A stretch of 64,000 nucleotides of DNA from Parelaphostrongylus tenuis (lineage: Eukaryota; Nematoda; Chromadorea; Rhabditida; Metastrongylidae): the NCBI GenBank assembly GCA_019055375.1, contig JAHQIW010006073.1, forward strand, positions 1-64,000. The letters run 5' to 3'. Below the pieces are notes generated by a model, which searched no databases, had not been told where the DNA came from, and was given only the letters and a program-made list of their open reading frames with translations. Positions within the stretch are counted from its first letter, which is position 1. Every line of letters begins with the position of its first letter. Below are positions 1 to 11,287 of the stretch, piece by piece. The position numbers and the translations under genes are program-made.

Positions 1-76
1 TCTATCGCATTGTCTTCGGCGCCACAGAAACTTTCGACAAAGAAAACCAACCCGACATTTTCAATTTCAATATTTG
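1..76 (-). CDS. Internal exon (partial) of an unrecognised minus-strand gene
   Basis: Reading the minus strand, a TATTTAG acceptor precedes position 76 and an open frame runs to the window edge, with residues ending VFFVESFCGAEDNAI. The exon begins with two bases (CA) that complete the G left by the exon at 623-678, giving Ala at the junction, so the two exons join in phase. No frame break is visible. I do not recognise the protein. The acidic and aromatic character and the matched splice phases are what argue for real coding sequence. The 3' part lies outside the window. Confidence 0.4.
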
Positions 77-622
77 CTAAATACTGAGATGGATAGTTAC
101 ACCCATGTGTGCGCATACGCGCTTTATTAATAACCAACGTTCTTTCATCCTCCTCCTCTATTTCAAAGAGGGGGCCCCCCTCATCGAGACAAAAGTGACC
201 AGCAGTGATGAACAATATAACATGTGTAAATCAAAGAACAGTGCTACTGAGTGCTGATATTCCCTCTTTATATTTGACTTCGCAAAACTGTAAAATAATT
301 ATAGAAAACCCCACACGCAAACCGACCTTTTTTCTTTCAAACCTTAAAACTCACAAAAAATACCAAAAGAATTATATTTTCATTGCTGATTGAGCCAAAC
401 AGCATGGAAAAAAAAGACTAAACGAGGTAAAAATAGAAAAATGTTATTTCATCTCAGAGATGTAGGACAAAAAATCGAAACGGCAGAAACACAAAGACGA
501 ATCTATGTAGCAAAACACAACACTCCCCAATAACGGAGTTTTTGCTACCATCTCCATTTCCCCCCCGGGATGTTCATGATAATTTAGGTCACACAGCAGA
601 AATGGGATCCACACAAACTTAC

Positions 623-678
623 CTTGCAGAGAAGCAAATGGTAACGATAAAGTGCATATGTCCTCTTTACGCTCAGTG
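623..678 (-). CDS. Internal exon of the same unrecognised minus-strand gene
   Basis: The exon ends in a near-consensus donor (CTGCAAG followed by GTAAGTTTG on the minus strand, donor just left of 623). It reads TERKEDICTLSLPFASLQ in the frame that joins in phase with the exon at 1-76. The acceptor chosen is the CAG next to 678; a longer form starting a few codons upstream is equally open. Block A of the segmental duplication begins at about this point and block B does not preserve the exon, so the duplication breakpoint may lie in or beside this gene. Function unknown. Confidence 0.35.
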
Positions 679-3600
679 CTGCTTAGCAAAGTGATCGACA
701 ATTAGTAAATACTAATGACAACAGTGCGAGCTACATTAGGCGTACGCATACATGTAATCGTTTAGTCTGACTAAAATCTATGTCATCTCACAAACACGGC
801 GTCCAATAAGTCATCAGTGACCTGTTTTATACTAGTAAGGAACATCACCAAGTAGGTGTTTGCGTTACGTCGGTGAAAATCGCCTCGAGCACGACGAAGA
901 CGAAGACCACAACGTGAGGGCGCCCCGACAAAAAAAAAAGCTGGCCACAACCAACACGACAACAATGAATCAAGGATGCACTGGCTCACGCTCAGCGGCT
1001 CTGAAGCACCGCAAATCGACAGGGGGCATATCATCCATTAACGGAAGCCGGGGTCAATGGCAAGACGTTGAAATTAAGTTTAATTAAAGTTCCTTCTTTT
1101 ATCAGTCTCTATTGCTATTGGGTTGTAAATCACGCAAGTAAATATATTGGTCAGTAATGACTTCAGTTCTCGGGGGGGGGGGGAGGTGCACGTGAGAATT
1201 TTCAACGCGCTTGACAAGTTAATGCTTTAGTATAATTTTTGACGAATGTTCAAAGCATTACGCGAGCTTGGTAATGCCAGAGCCGCATACAAAAAATGGA
1301 ACACACCCGCGGTTTTGGAGGTCCAGCCACCTCGTCAGTGGCCCAGCAAACCCCTCATTATTAATCAGTTCATTGTCGACATCATTATTTGCTCTCTTCA
1401 CTAAAAATAAGTCTCGTTATCATGTAACGTAATTGCTATCCAAATAAGCCCATATCATTGTAGCGAGGGGAAAGAGCGAAATGTGGTTGACGAGCACCGA
1501 ATTGCCTACAATGACATTCGTGCCATCACCCAATTTTTGGAACACACTGTCAGATGAACTCAAATTGTGAGGCGGGCGGGAACTATCAACATAATGGGAG
1601 GGGAAGTGGAGCCACTGACGGATAGGGCGAGACGTCCGAATACGCTTGTATGACTCTGGCATACCAACCTCGGGCAAAACTTCAAACATTCTTAAAACCC
1701 ATTTTATAATTTTTTTGTGAGGTTTTAAAAAAGTCAATGCCTTGGATCAGTTAATACTTATTTCTGACGGCATTTCATGATTTAAAAACACATGAAATGA
1801 GAGCATCACCCAGTGCTCTTCGTAACTTGTGTAAATAAAAATTTAATATGAGAAAGCTTACCTTCAATTCCCGAATTTGTGTTATCGAGGTAGACAACAT
1901 TTGAAAACAGAATTTAAGTCAAAGCTTGTGGCCAATCTAAGAACATCTAAATATGTGTAATGATTTTGATGATATTTACATATGGTGCACCTTCATCTGT
2001 GGTTTTTGTTGAGGACGTGATGATGTGGGCCAGAAAGACGATGTAAGATATCATTGGTCTGGTCGATGCAAAAAGATACAGCCCATCGAAATAGTCTATG
2101 ATTTCCGAATACTACTTCTCGGAATAGTCAGCAATGAGGATTTTACGGTTTGCTGGCAGTTTCGTCAACTGAGTCGCTTTTAACACAGATTCATTTAAAG
2201 TGATGACGACTGAAATCAGACGTCACAGTTGAGATTTGGACTTGCTTCTAAAATTATTTATTTCTTTACTCGCATACAACGAGATATCCACAAGGACGAT
2301 GTTGAGACTTTTAATATAGAAGGAAAAGTTTTACATAAAGAACCATCGCATCGGAATCTACACATCAAATGGAATATTTAGAGTGAAACATTGTAGGAGT
2401 TGACAAACATCATAGGGTGCTAAAATCAGTCCTCCTTGTAACAAAACCGCATAATATAATTACGATCAGGAAGTGGCCCGGCGAACTGCTCGTCTACCAT
2501 CCATCGGGACTCCCAATTTTATGTGATGTTTTGTCCTATCTGACCTATGCAGTGATGCTATTGATCGGACAAGAGATTACTATCATATGTGCTTTTTGGG
2601 AATTCTTACAAACAATTTTAATATCGTGACCGCCAGCGACACCCGATAATGAATCCCCACAACGTAGCCGCCGGTGTTCTATACCTTGGGAGGGCGAACA
2701 ACTAGCACAAAATCCCCAAAACCGTGCTTCAATTCCCAACGAAAAACGCTCGCGTACCAAAGAAGCGTCTAAATCGAAGAGCACTGGGGGGGTCGCAACT
2801 GGGGAGCCGAGCCTGCCATGGGCGAAAAAGCGCCGTACCTGGCTAGCTGTGTAAGCGCCTAGTCCTGCTATTGAGTGCCGTATCATACCTTTTCATTACT
2901 TCACGCTAGTGCTCTTACGCAGAGCGAAAATAAAATACATCCTTCCACACCATACTCTGCTTCTATTTATGGCTAGTCGGTCTCATCGGACTTGTATATA
3001 GCTGTTTTGAATAACAATACATAGAACGTCACACGACGATAAAACCAATCTCATCAATTTAACGTCCCAAACTTTATTCATAATATCCAACATCGTCAAC
3101 TAAAAGACGATACACCATCAACACTTTCACAGACATATGTTCATATAATAAGCGAAATGTCGTAATGCCGTAAGTAATATATGATAATATATATATACTC
3201 TATTGTATCGTTATAATTAACTTATTAAACAGTAATGGGTATGTACATTTTAATGTTGGTTATGTTTGGTTAAAGACTGATGCTCTAGATAAGGGGGAAG
3301 TGTTACTAGATCGATTGTGTTTGGGTGGTTCCGACTTCATATTGTTGATGGATAGGCGTGGGTAATGGTAAACTTTCCACTTTTTGTCGGACTGGGGATT
3401 TCTTCTCCACATCACGGGTGCAACACGTTGTTTTTGTAAAATATACCTATATCTTATTTTTGGCACTTTGGTTGCTCCTTAAGTTTGGGCCAAACTGCTT
3501 TGTCAAACCATTCGTGTATCCCGTGGATCAGCAACGAGAGAGCTAAGGTGTGGAGAAGGACCGCGGGTGAACGTCCCACGACAAGACAATGGGACGAGCA

Positions 3601-6044
3601 CTAACTAAAGGGAAGAAAGTTTCAGACAACACCCCCCTGATACCATAAAATGAACTACACAAAACACAACTTGGACGGTTGCAAAAGAAAAGTAGAAAAG
3701 AGTAAGAAAAAGAAATAAAAGACAAAAAAAAACACATGCACACAACCCCAAAACGCCAGCCCACTATTGGCAACTTAAGCCACTGACTACAACTTCAACA
3801 TCGATTCAAAAGGGCAACAAAGGTGAGTTAAAAAATACATAAAGTGGGCCCCCAAACTTAAGAGAATCAAATCTCGAGACTTGTGTTGCTATAATTTGCC
3901 ATTTGAAAGGTTATCATAGTATGCAATAAGAGCGAAAAGTAGATTACGTTTCGCACTCAAAGTTTTTATCCTGCAGAAATGTTTCATATGCACGAAAAAC
4001 ATATGACCATGTGGCGAAGATCATGAAGTACCATTGTAACAGAAAACTCAAGGTTTTACCTTCAATTGGGAGAACCCAATTGATTAAAGAAAGTCACGCA
4101 CCTTTTACGAGTTGCGCCGCGCAATTGATCAGTTGTGGTTTCTGAAAAGTCGAATTTAACTGCATAATTGGCTACGAAACTGGCTAATATCTTCTAGCAA
4201 AGAGTTGACTATCTCGAGAACCAGGCGTATTTTTTGTGGGCTAAGAAAACCTACCTTAGCGTAAATATTCACCACTTCAGTAAAAAGTTTTGTAAGTTCA
4301 AATTCTGTAAATCAGTCAAATTGTAACAGAAAATGCACTCTTTGCGAAGCAGTGCTACAGAAAATGATGAATGCGATCTCTGTAAAGACTTACTCCGCTA
4401 GTACAGATAATTCCCCGTATAACTTTTTTTTAAAAGTCATACATAGCAGAGAATATATTTTCGCATTACACTCTTAGAATATTGTCGATTGAATTGCGAA
4501 AAATAGTCGTAATTACGTTGTTGTTAAACGAGGAGTAGCTTGCGTTTCAGAAAGTAGGATTCTTGAAATAAATGCGTGTTTATTTCACTAAAATTACGCT
4601 TGTAAAAGTCCCTTCAATAATATCTTATCTTCTCATGGCAATAAATGTTTTTTAATTGAAATTTCACTTTGGAGCTGCCAGCAAAGTCATCTGTGAAGTT
4701 CCACTATAATTTTCTAATTTTACAGAAAGCCAAACGTTCTTTTTCTATTACTACACCATATTACACAAGCCTTCTTACAATACAATTTTTGCAATGCAAT
4801 CAGCATTTTTCAAGCTATCATAATTTACAAATACGTCAATAAAATAACAAAACTGTTTATAATGATCTGAAAGGAGCTCATTTTACAAGTATGTTTTTCC
4901 CATTATAACATGTCAAGTTTTAAAACACCTGATCGTACTTTTTGCTGAGAATACCATTGGAACATTTTCTTCGTGATATTTCATCCCCTTTTAGCGAACA
5001 AGGTACCTTTAGCACACAAACTATGCTTATGAGTATCAATAGTCCCCATGTGATGTACGAGCGATCGGTTTACATTTTGGGAGTGAAAAGCAATCTTCTT
5101 TTCGCACTTTCAGCGTGTTATGAAAACCTTTTCAAAAACCATTTTCATTTTAAAATTGCTGCGACCTGAGCTTTCGAACAGTCACAGAAAGGCTGGAGAA
5201 GATTTCTTGTCCACTGAGAAATCCCTTTAAACAACCATGTTCGAGCACAGGCACACGGCGTTTCGAATGGGTTAATAAGCGTATCACTAAACAACATGTG
5301 CTTTCCGACAAACACGAACATGATGAAGCGTTTGGAATCCCACATCAGTGAGCTGGGTGAGGAAATAATGAAAGTTGTAAGGAAGCTTGGTGACCTCGGA
5401 TTCTTTACAGACGAGTTATCTTTTAGTGCTATCTTAAAGCGCTTCATGGTCTTCTACTTTGAATGATATGTTAACTTTACAAATTTCGTCATGCAACTTA
5501 TAACCATGGTTTTCCTACAATAGCAACATATGTTATTGGTCTTCCATTCTGTTCGTCCGTTCTGAACTCTTTTTTTTTCTCCACAAATTTGCTGAGAAAA
5601 GCGATCTCTTTTGACTGAGCATGCTCTCCTTTTCACATATTTTAGCAGGGCCTCGTCCGATCTGTTCCTGTGAATTCCCACTTTGATGTACTCTTTCCAG
5701 ATGTCTATGTTCTCAGCAGTATTACTTTATTTATGGCACCATACTTTGATCCAGCCTACTAATCACATCTATGGTCCTTTAACCTATATTATAGGATATT
5801 TCAAAATTTGAGCGTGGTCTCAAAAAAACACTCGAAATCAAGATTCTTTAGCCGTTATCAGTTTTTTTGCAACACGTATATCATTGATGACTACAAAAAG
5901 CTGCGGGCAACACAAAATTTCCCAGCGTTATTTCAGTTACGGTAGCTTGAAATGTTCGGAAGTCCAGTAGGTACACCGATGGACCAATATAAGTCATCGT
6001 GTACGCCAGATATGCATTCAGTCGTCTTTAAACTATATTTGCTT
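679..6044. other. Gene-free stretch of block A
   Basis: I find no supported gene here. All long frames are matched in block B by frames that differ freely or carry stops. There is a poly-G run near 1171-1182. About 3010-3480 and 3520-3870 are absent from block B and are probably unclassified insertions. A short module at about 5803-5845 (TTTGAGCGTGGTCTC followed by ACACTCGAA) matches the tail of the hammerhead fold-back elements at 55.6 kb and 33.4 kb. The region 5160-5530 has a plus-strand frame in both copies, but A has an internal stop and the substitutions look unconstrained. Confidence 0.6.
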
Positions 6045-6057
6045 AAGGTGGATGTAT
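6045..6057. repeat. Left target-site duplication of the LINE-flower insertion
   Basis: AAGGTGGATGTAT is repeated exactly at 8568-8580. Block B carries a single copy with one difference (AAGGTGGATGTGT, 56575-56587) followed directly by the same right-hand flank, GACGCAATAATTAGAG. The insertion therefore spans 6058-8567, and A once had the empty structure. Confidence 0.95.
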
Positions 6058-6065
6058 CACCTGTA

Positions 6066-8094
6066 TCACCTGTCGTCCCGTTGATCGTCGAGTGACTCGA
6101 GCGGGTACCAGCAACTCTTCCATTTTTCCCTATCGCGTGCTAGAGTAGCCCAGTGGGTCCTCCTTGCTCTAGGAATTCGCTGAGCATCATATCTTTCTTC
6201 CATCGCTTTCGTGAAGAAATCGGACCAACGGGTCAGTGGTCTTCCTTTAGAGCGCTTGACGTCCCGAGGAATCCAGTCGGTAACGGCTCTCGTCCATCGG
6301 TTGTCGTTGAAGCGCATCACGTGTCCGGCCCACCTTATTTTCGATATCCTGGCGTGTAGAACGGCGTCTCTGATTTTCGATCGTTGACGTAGGTCGGAAG
6401 TTCGGATCCTTTGTCTCATTTGCGAAATACGAGATACTCCTAGCATCGACCTTTCGACTGCGCGTTCGATAACGGCAAGTGATCTTTCATCCTGCTTACG
6501 TAGCGACCAGGTTTCTGCTGCATACGTTAGGGCAGGGATAATTGTCGAGTCGAAAAGGTGGGCACGGAGTCGGATGTTCTTTGTCCTCTTCACTACATCT
6601 TCGATGCTCTTAAACGTTCCCCAAGCCGCTCGTTTCCTCCTGCTCAACTCTGGGGCTAGGTCGTTCATCATGTTGATTTCACGACCTAGATATATGTAAC
6701 TGGAGCATTCGGAAATTGTCGTTCCGTTGAGCGTGAATGGGGCATTAGAAACCCATCCGTTCCTCATGAACATTGTTTTCGTTAGATTCAGTTGAAGACC
6801 GATCTTTCCACAGGCGTTGTCGAAATCAGTCAACATTCGTTCCGCTTGGCTGATGTTTGGTGTTATGAGAACGATATCGTCAGCAAAGCGAAGATGGTTT
6901 AATTGTCGACCGTCAATTTTCACTCCCATTTCGTCCCATTCTAAAGTTCGCATGACGTTTTGTAGGGTGGCAGTGAATAGTTTTGGCGATATTGTATCGC
7001 CTTGTCGAACCCCTCTTCTTACGTCAATGGTGATATTGTTGTAGAATGGAGATATTCTGGTCGTGAAATCTTTATGAAGCTCACGAAGGATCATTATGGA
7101 CCGAGTAGGGATGCCCTGGTTATCCAGAGCCTCTATAACCGCTTCTGTTTCCACTGAATCAAAGGCTTTCTTCAGATCGATAAAAGTGAGACAGAGTGGT
7201 TGTTTGTACTCTCGCGAAACTTCAATGAGTCTTGTGATCGTGTGGATGTGGTCCATGGTACTAAATCCTTTTCTGAACCCTGCTTGTTCGCATGGCTGTC
7301 CTTCGTCCAGTGTTCTGTCAATCCTGTTCAGGATGACTCGAGTAAAGAGTTTATAGACAACGGACAGCAAGCAGATTGGGCGATAATTGCCTATGTCGTG
7401 AAGGTCTCCCTTTTTGAACAACAATACGGTCTTGCTGGTTTTCCATTGAATAGGGACCTTGCATTCTGACAGGTAGCGAGTGAAGAGCCGAGCCAGGGTG
7501 TTGATGAGAACTGGCGGCAGGTTCTTCAGGTGTTCTGGTCTAATCCTCTCTGGACCGGGTGTTGTTCTGTTTTTCACCGACGATATAGCATGTCGGATTT
7601 CGGAAGGAAGGAGCGGTGGAACGACATATTCGTCCTCTTTCAATTTATATGACGGTAAGAGAACATGGCTAGCGAAGAGATCCGAGTAGTACTGGTGGAT
7701 GATTTTCTCCATAGCCCTTCTGGAAGCTGTAAGTGTCCCGTCAGGGTATCGGAGTGCAATCATCTTGGTCTTATAGTTGGCGAAGCCTCGCTGGGCTTTG
7801 CGAATGCTCTTCCCAGCTTCTGCAGCTTCTGCCATAACTGCTGCTCTTCTCTCTTTGAGGTCTTCTTTTATCGCTTCTCTGCATCGTTTCGCATGTTCGG
7901 ACGTAAGGTTTCGGTTGCCTGCGGCTCGTGCGATTCCACGTTGACGTATCAGCTCGAGTGTCTGCGGAGACAAGCGTCTCTTCGTGACCTTAGGACTTTC
8001 GGCTTTTTTAGCGCCAACGTGAAGATATTCAACGAGTCGATCGTATTCTTCGTCGATGTTGTCGACAACGGTATCTTCCCAAGAGCCGACTAGA
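6066..8094 (-). CDS. RTE-type LINE ORF2, reverse transcriptase part (5'-truncated)
   Basis: This encodes the reverse transcriptase of a non-LTR retrotransposon, which copies its own RNA into nicked chromosomal DNA. An open frame runs from the junction at 8094 to a stop at 6066-6068; counting from a leucine at 7973, 635 residues are present. Visible RT motifs are FIDLKKAFD (262-270), the GVRQGDTISP block (321-330) and the catalytic FADD (363-366), followed by a C-terminal region with many basic and tryptophan residues. The stop lies inside the short tandem-repeat tail, typical of RTE elements with almost no 3' UTR. The N-terminal AP-endonuclease domain expected in a full ORF2 of about 1000 residues is missing, so this copy cannot be autonomous. 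The frame has no stops, implying a recent insertion. There is no natural start codon; truncation is at the fused SL1 sequence. Confidence 0.95.
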
Positions 8095-8116
8095 GGTTTA
8101 ATTACCCAAGTTTGAG
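8095..8116 (+). other. Genomic copy of the SL1 trans-spliced leader
   Basis: All 22 bases of the nematode SL1 leader are present without mismatch, beginning GGTTTAATTACCC and ending AAGTTTGAG. Seven bases (ATCAACG) separate it from the ATG at 8124. SL1 is added to mRNAs by trans-splicing from a separate SL RNA and is not normally encoded next to a gene, so its presence at the exact 5' end of a coding sequence marks this DNA as reverse-transcribed from mature mRNA. It is not an SL RNA gene: no donor site or Sm site follows. Confidence 0.97.
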
Positions 8117-8123
8117 ATCAACG

Positions 8124-8582
8124 ATGGGAGCTGCTGCGTCAAATGTTTCTACTCAAATGCAAGCCGAGCATGATCCGAATGCTAATTTTCCTTGGTGGGT
8201 CCGATTCCTCGCCAAGGGAGTTGGCATTATCGGCGGTTTCTTCGCGATCTTCTTCGGTGCGCTTGGTCTGCTGTCTTTATCGGCTAAGTGCATTATAGCT
8301 TCATTACTTCAAATGGTATTTGGTTTTTTAACGATTGCGTTAGAAGCTCCGTTCTGTTGCATGTTCGTAGATTTCATCGAGAAGATCGCTCAGTTTAGTG
8401 AGTCGCGAAAACATTGGCATAAGGCTGCACTCTTTGTAACAATGGGTATAATACCTATCATCATGTGTTTTGAACTCAACAAATTTCTCGGTTCGGGAAT
8501 GATCTTCGCATGTGGTACCATTTATGGATTTATGGCGATTGGCAAGAAGGCTGACCGTGGTACAATGAAGGTGGATGTATGA
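8124..8582 (+). CDS. fwe: Calcium-channel flower homologue, intronless SL1-tagged retrocopy with truncated C-terminus
   Basis: The protein has 152 residues from the ATG at 8124; upstream in-frame codons belong to SL1. It belongs to the flower family, small vesicle and plasma-membrane proteins implicated in Ca2+ entry and endocytosis in Drosophila. I see four hydrophobic segments (about residues 25-50, 55-80, 98-116 and 118-138), the conserved second-helix signature LEAPFCC with Glu74 at the position proposed as selectivity residue in the fly protein, and the family-like GSGMIFACGTIYGFMAIGKK near the end. The last four residues (KVDV) and the stop come from the target-site duplication and flank (8568-8582), so the native C-terminal tail was lost at integration. 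No intron, shift or internal stop is present. No promoter is evident, so expression is uncertain. The parent gene is not in the window. Confidence 0.9.
   Translation: MGAAASNVSTQMQAEHDPNANFPWWVRFLAKGVGIIGGFFAIFFGALGLLSLSAKCIIASLLQMVFGFLTIALEAPFCCMFVDFIEKIAQFSESRKHWHKAALFVTMGIIPIIMCFELNKFLGSGMIFACGTIYGFMAIGKKADRGTMKVDV
8568..8580. repeat. Right target-site duplication of the LINE-flower insertion
   Basis: This is an exact copy of 6045-6057. It also serves as the last codons of the flower reading frame, and the TGA stop uses its final T plus two bases of flank. After it, sequence realigns with block B at 56588. Confidence 0.95.
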
Positions 8583-11287
8583 CGCAATAATTAGAGATCA
8601 AACGAAGCCACGGACTTATCCTTTACATTTCATCAACATCGAATTATGACAAACATGACGATTTCTATCCCAACGAGACAGAAGCTGAAAGCTCTTCACG
8701 CCATTTGAAGCTCTCTTCATTCAAAATCGTCGCATCCTATAAACTCCCAAAATTCACTCTTTGTCCTTTACTTTTTCTTTATTTTATCACCCTATCTGAT
8801 CCGTCTCTCAGTGCGTTTTTCTCGCTGTGTGGTTACTAGTGCTTCTAGTATTCAGTTCGCTTTTCGCCTTTTTCTTCAACGTCGTAGAAAATTGATAAAG
8901 CGCGTCTCACTTCAGTCGCGAAGATAGCCAGGCTGCAGCGTTCTATATGGCGTTCGCTGTTGACTGTTGGAGAGTGTTGGGTGGAAAAGATCACTTACAC
9001 GTCGTGAAGAGAATCGCAACCATTCGGCCACGGCCCTCACTCACCAGTCTCCTTTGATACTTGCCGAAATTTCCTAATGATATAAATATAGCGATAACAG
9101 TATTTTTCTGAGTGATGATGTACCGAGTTTTGAACTATCTTACAGATATTGAATGCTGAGATACGAACAAAATTGAAGCCTTGAATATCTCCGATCTCTC
9201 TATCGCCCATTCTGGGATATCATGTGTCAATTATTGTATCACTGAGGCGCTTATTCAGTTATTCTTGATCTTGTTTCTACCCAGTCGGTGCTATCAACAA
9301 TCGCCCATCGGTTAAATTGATGTGAAAAGCATATGGCGGCACTGAATCCATTTAGTTGAAAATATAGTTGAAATCCCACAAGCTTTTATCTAATGACCAT
9401 TTCTGTTCACGGCAGGATACGATATGAAATACAACTTTTTGTATTATGCATCATATCTTGCAAAGAAAGAAGCATATACGATAAATACGAGTGAGAACGC
9501 CATGTTTTCTCTTATGAATATCGTATCGCTTGAGTAATATGCGCCAACCAGCACTTATGCAGCCTTAGAAGCCTTTATTTAGTGCCTTCTCATAACCTCA
9601 ATTTTCCATAAAACCTCCCATATTTTTCTATTTCATCGCGTGCGAGGCGCTCGGCACAGCAATGCGTAGAATGTATATGACTCTCGCAATCCCGAACGCG
9701 TAAAACTTTGCTCGAATAAGTCGATGGCCGTGGCCAAGCCTGTGTTAGCCATAGCGCTGAAGTCGCCGACTCCTCTATTATTGCATGTTCGAATCCGCAA
9801 CTCTTCTCGTAGCGAAGATGGCTCCAATAGATGACGTCTTCTCGTCGTAACTTGCCTAGAGTGCTACTTTCTTCTGCCATTCTGCCCGACCAGGATCTTT
9901 TTCAAAAAGCTCAGATCGAAGCTGAAGTGTATTATAGGTGCTGATCGTTACTTTACTTCCTCGGCATTTCGGGAGCCCGAAATAACATTGAGATTTCAGT
10001 GAGCTCTCTGTGCTCGTCTTACACAGTGTTGGCCTATTTAAGGCGCTTCCAGAAACAAGTTAATGAGGTCCTTTGATTTACTATTTGACTCTCTACACCA
10101 ATGGGTGAGCATTTGTAGCCTCAACGTGAGGGCTGACTATAGTTAAGACTGTTTTGCCAGTTTCCTTGAGAATAAGTGAAGCTTTTTTCTAAAGCAGTCT
10201 CCTGTCTTATGCCTTTTGAATCACCTAGCTACAGGTTTTTGGTTGAATGAGACTTGTAGAGTACAATTCCAAAAAATGAGAAAACACCTGTTCACGCATG
10301 TTTGAGTACGTCTACGCAACTCATAAAGTACATTTCAATAAGCAAAGCAAAAACATCTATCCTCTCGCTCCACCTGCATTAGAAAATCACATGATCATCA
10401 TTGTTGTACATTCAAGCTGTATCACCCACTCGGCGGCAAACCACATTGTCCCGCGACGCTTAGCTCAAAAGAGCCCTTGATGACAAAACGATCATCCCAA
10501 AACAGTATGCATCAAAATCATTCGTAGCACTAACTCTGCCTACTGTGCATTGGATAATGTTGAAGAATCTGAGCTTAGTAGTTGAAAGCTGCAGAATCGT
10601 CAAGTTAGATCTCTTAACCTAGGTCATATACGCATTCAATCACCTCTAACAATGTTTGATCAAGCAACATCTTGAGGATTCGTCAAGGCCGCTAACATTC
10701 TTGAACATGTCCTTCCAGCGCTACATGAAGAGGACAAAATCAAGCCGTCATTCCCGAGTTGTCTCACTTCGACTTTCCAAGGCGCTGCATTCAATAACTT
10801 TTTTAAAAAATTGATTTCTGCTTGCTTCAAGATTTGCTCAAAAGTCTGTAGCAGTAGCAGTGACAATGATAATAATAGCGATATTACTTCATATGGATAA
10901 TTAGCTGAGAACTCTTCTACAACTATGTTTGAAGTCAAATAATTTGCAGTATTTTCTCTTCGATTGCTAATTCTAGTCAGTATGACGTTAATGTATCCAA
11001 TGATATAGGGTGGACCTCTGGTAAAAGGTGGACTAGCTTTTCAGTCATATCGGTGGCATGTAATACACTACATCACCAAGGTCAACGCTCTGCTACCAAT
11101 CTTTCCTCGATATTAAGATTAGGGCTCAGCTGCTGCCTGTAATCGAATGTTGCGCATATCACCCAACATCATTAAATGAATCTTTGGAAGTTATTTTCCA
11201 AAAAAACCAAGTTGCTGAGAATTTTTGGAAGTTTTCGAGCATTTGAATTAGAAACAATCTTATAGAGCATCTATTTCAGAAAACATT
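8583..11287. other. Gene-free stretch upstream of receptor A
   Basis: It is collinear with 56588-59335. Around 9411-9560 is a segment also found at 57411-57560 and, more diverged, at 21124-21280 upstream of the receptor pseudogene (shared words such as AAATACAACTTTTTGTATT). It therefore belongs to the ancestral receptor unit. At about 9745-9800 a tRNA-like word (GTTCGAATCC preceded by a possible A box) hints at an old SINE. I see no convincing exon. Confidence 0.5.

Larger units (their letters stand above)
6058..8567 (-). mobile_element. Chimeric retrotransposition event: 5'-truncated RTE LINE plus inverted SL1-flower cDNA
   Basis: The 2510-bp insertion has three parts. From the left: the LINE 3' end, read on the minus strand, with a short tandem tail (about two units of GGTGATACA) that overlaps the target sequence; the LINE body up to 8094; and, from 8095, a plus-strand cDNA of an unrelated mRNA starting exactly at the first base of SL1. 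Flanks are a 13-bp target duplication, and block B preserves the empty site. The geometry matches twin priming: the left target end was extended on LINE RNA, while the right target end was extended on a flower mRNA to its 5' terminus. Coding frames in both halves are open, so the event looks young. The mechanism is inference; the junctions are read directly. Confidence 0.9.

Noticed and set aside
5145..5530. A conserved gene shared by blocks A and B (plus-strand frame near 5319-5522 and 55827-56054)
   Set aside because: Block A has a stop inside, differences are mostly amino-acid changing, and the conservation is explained by the duplication.
8112..8123. Upstream in-frame start of the flower protein at 8112
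   Set aside because: Those codons are the end of the SL1 leader and a non-ATG start; the real start is the ATG at 8124.
9590..9880. Minus-strand protein of 96 residues
   Set aside because: The sequence includes a tRNA-like B box and is repeated in block B with changes typical of non-coding repeat DNA.
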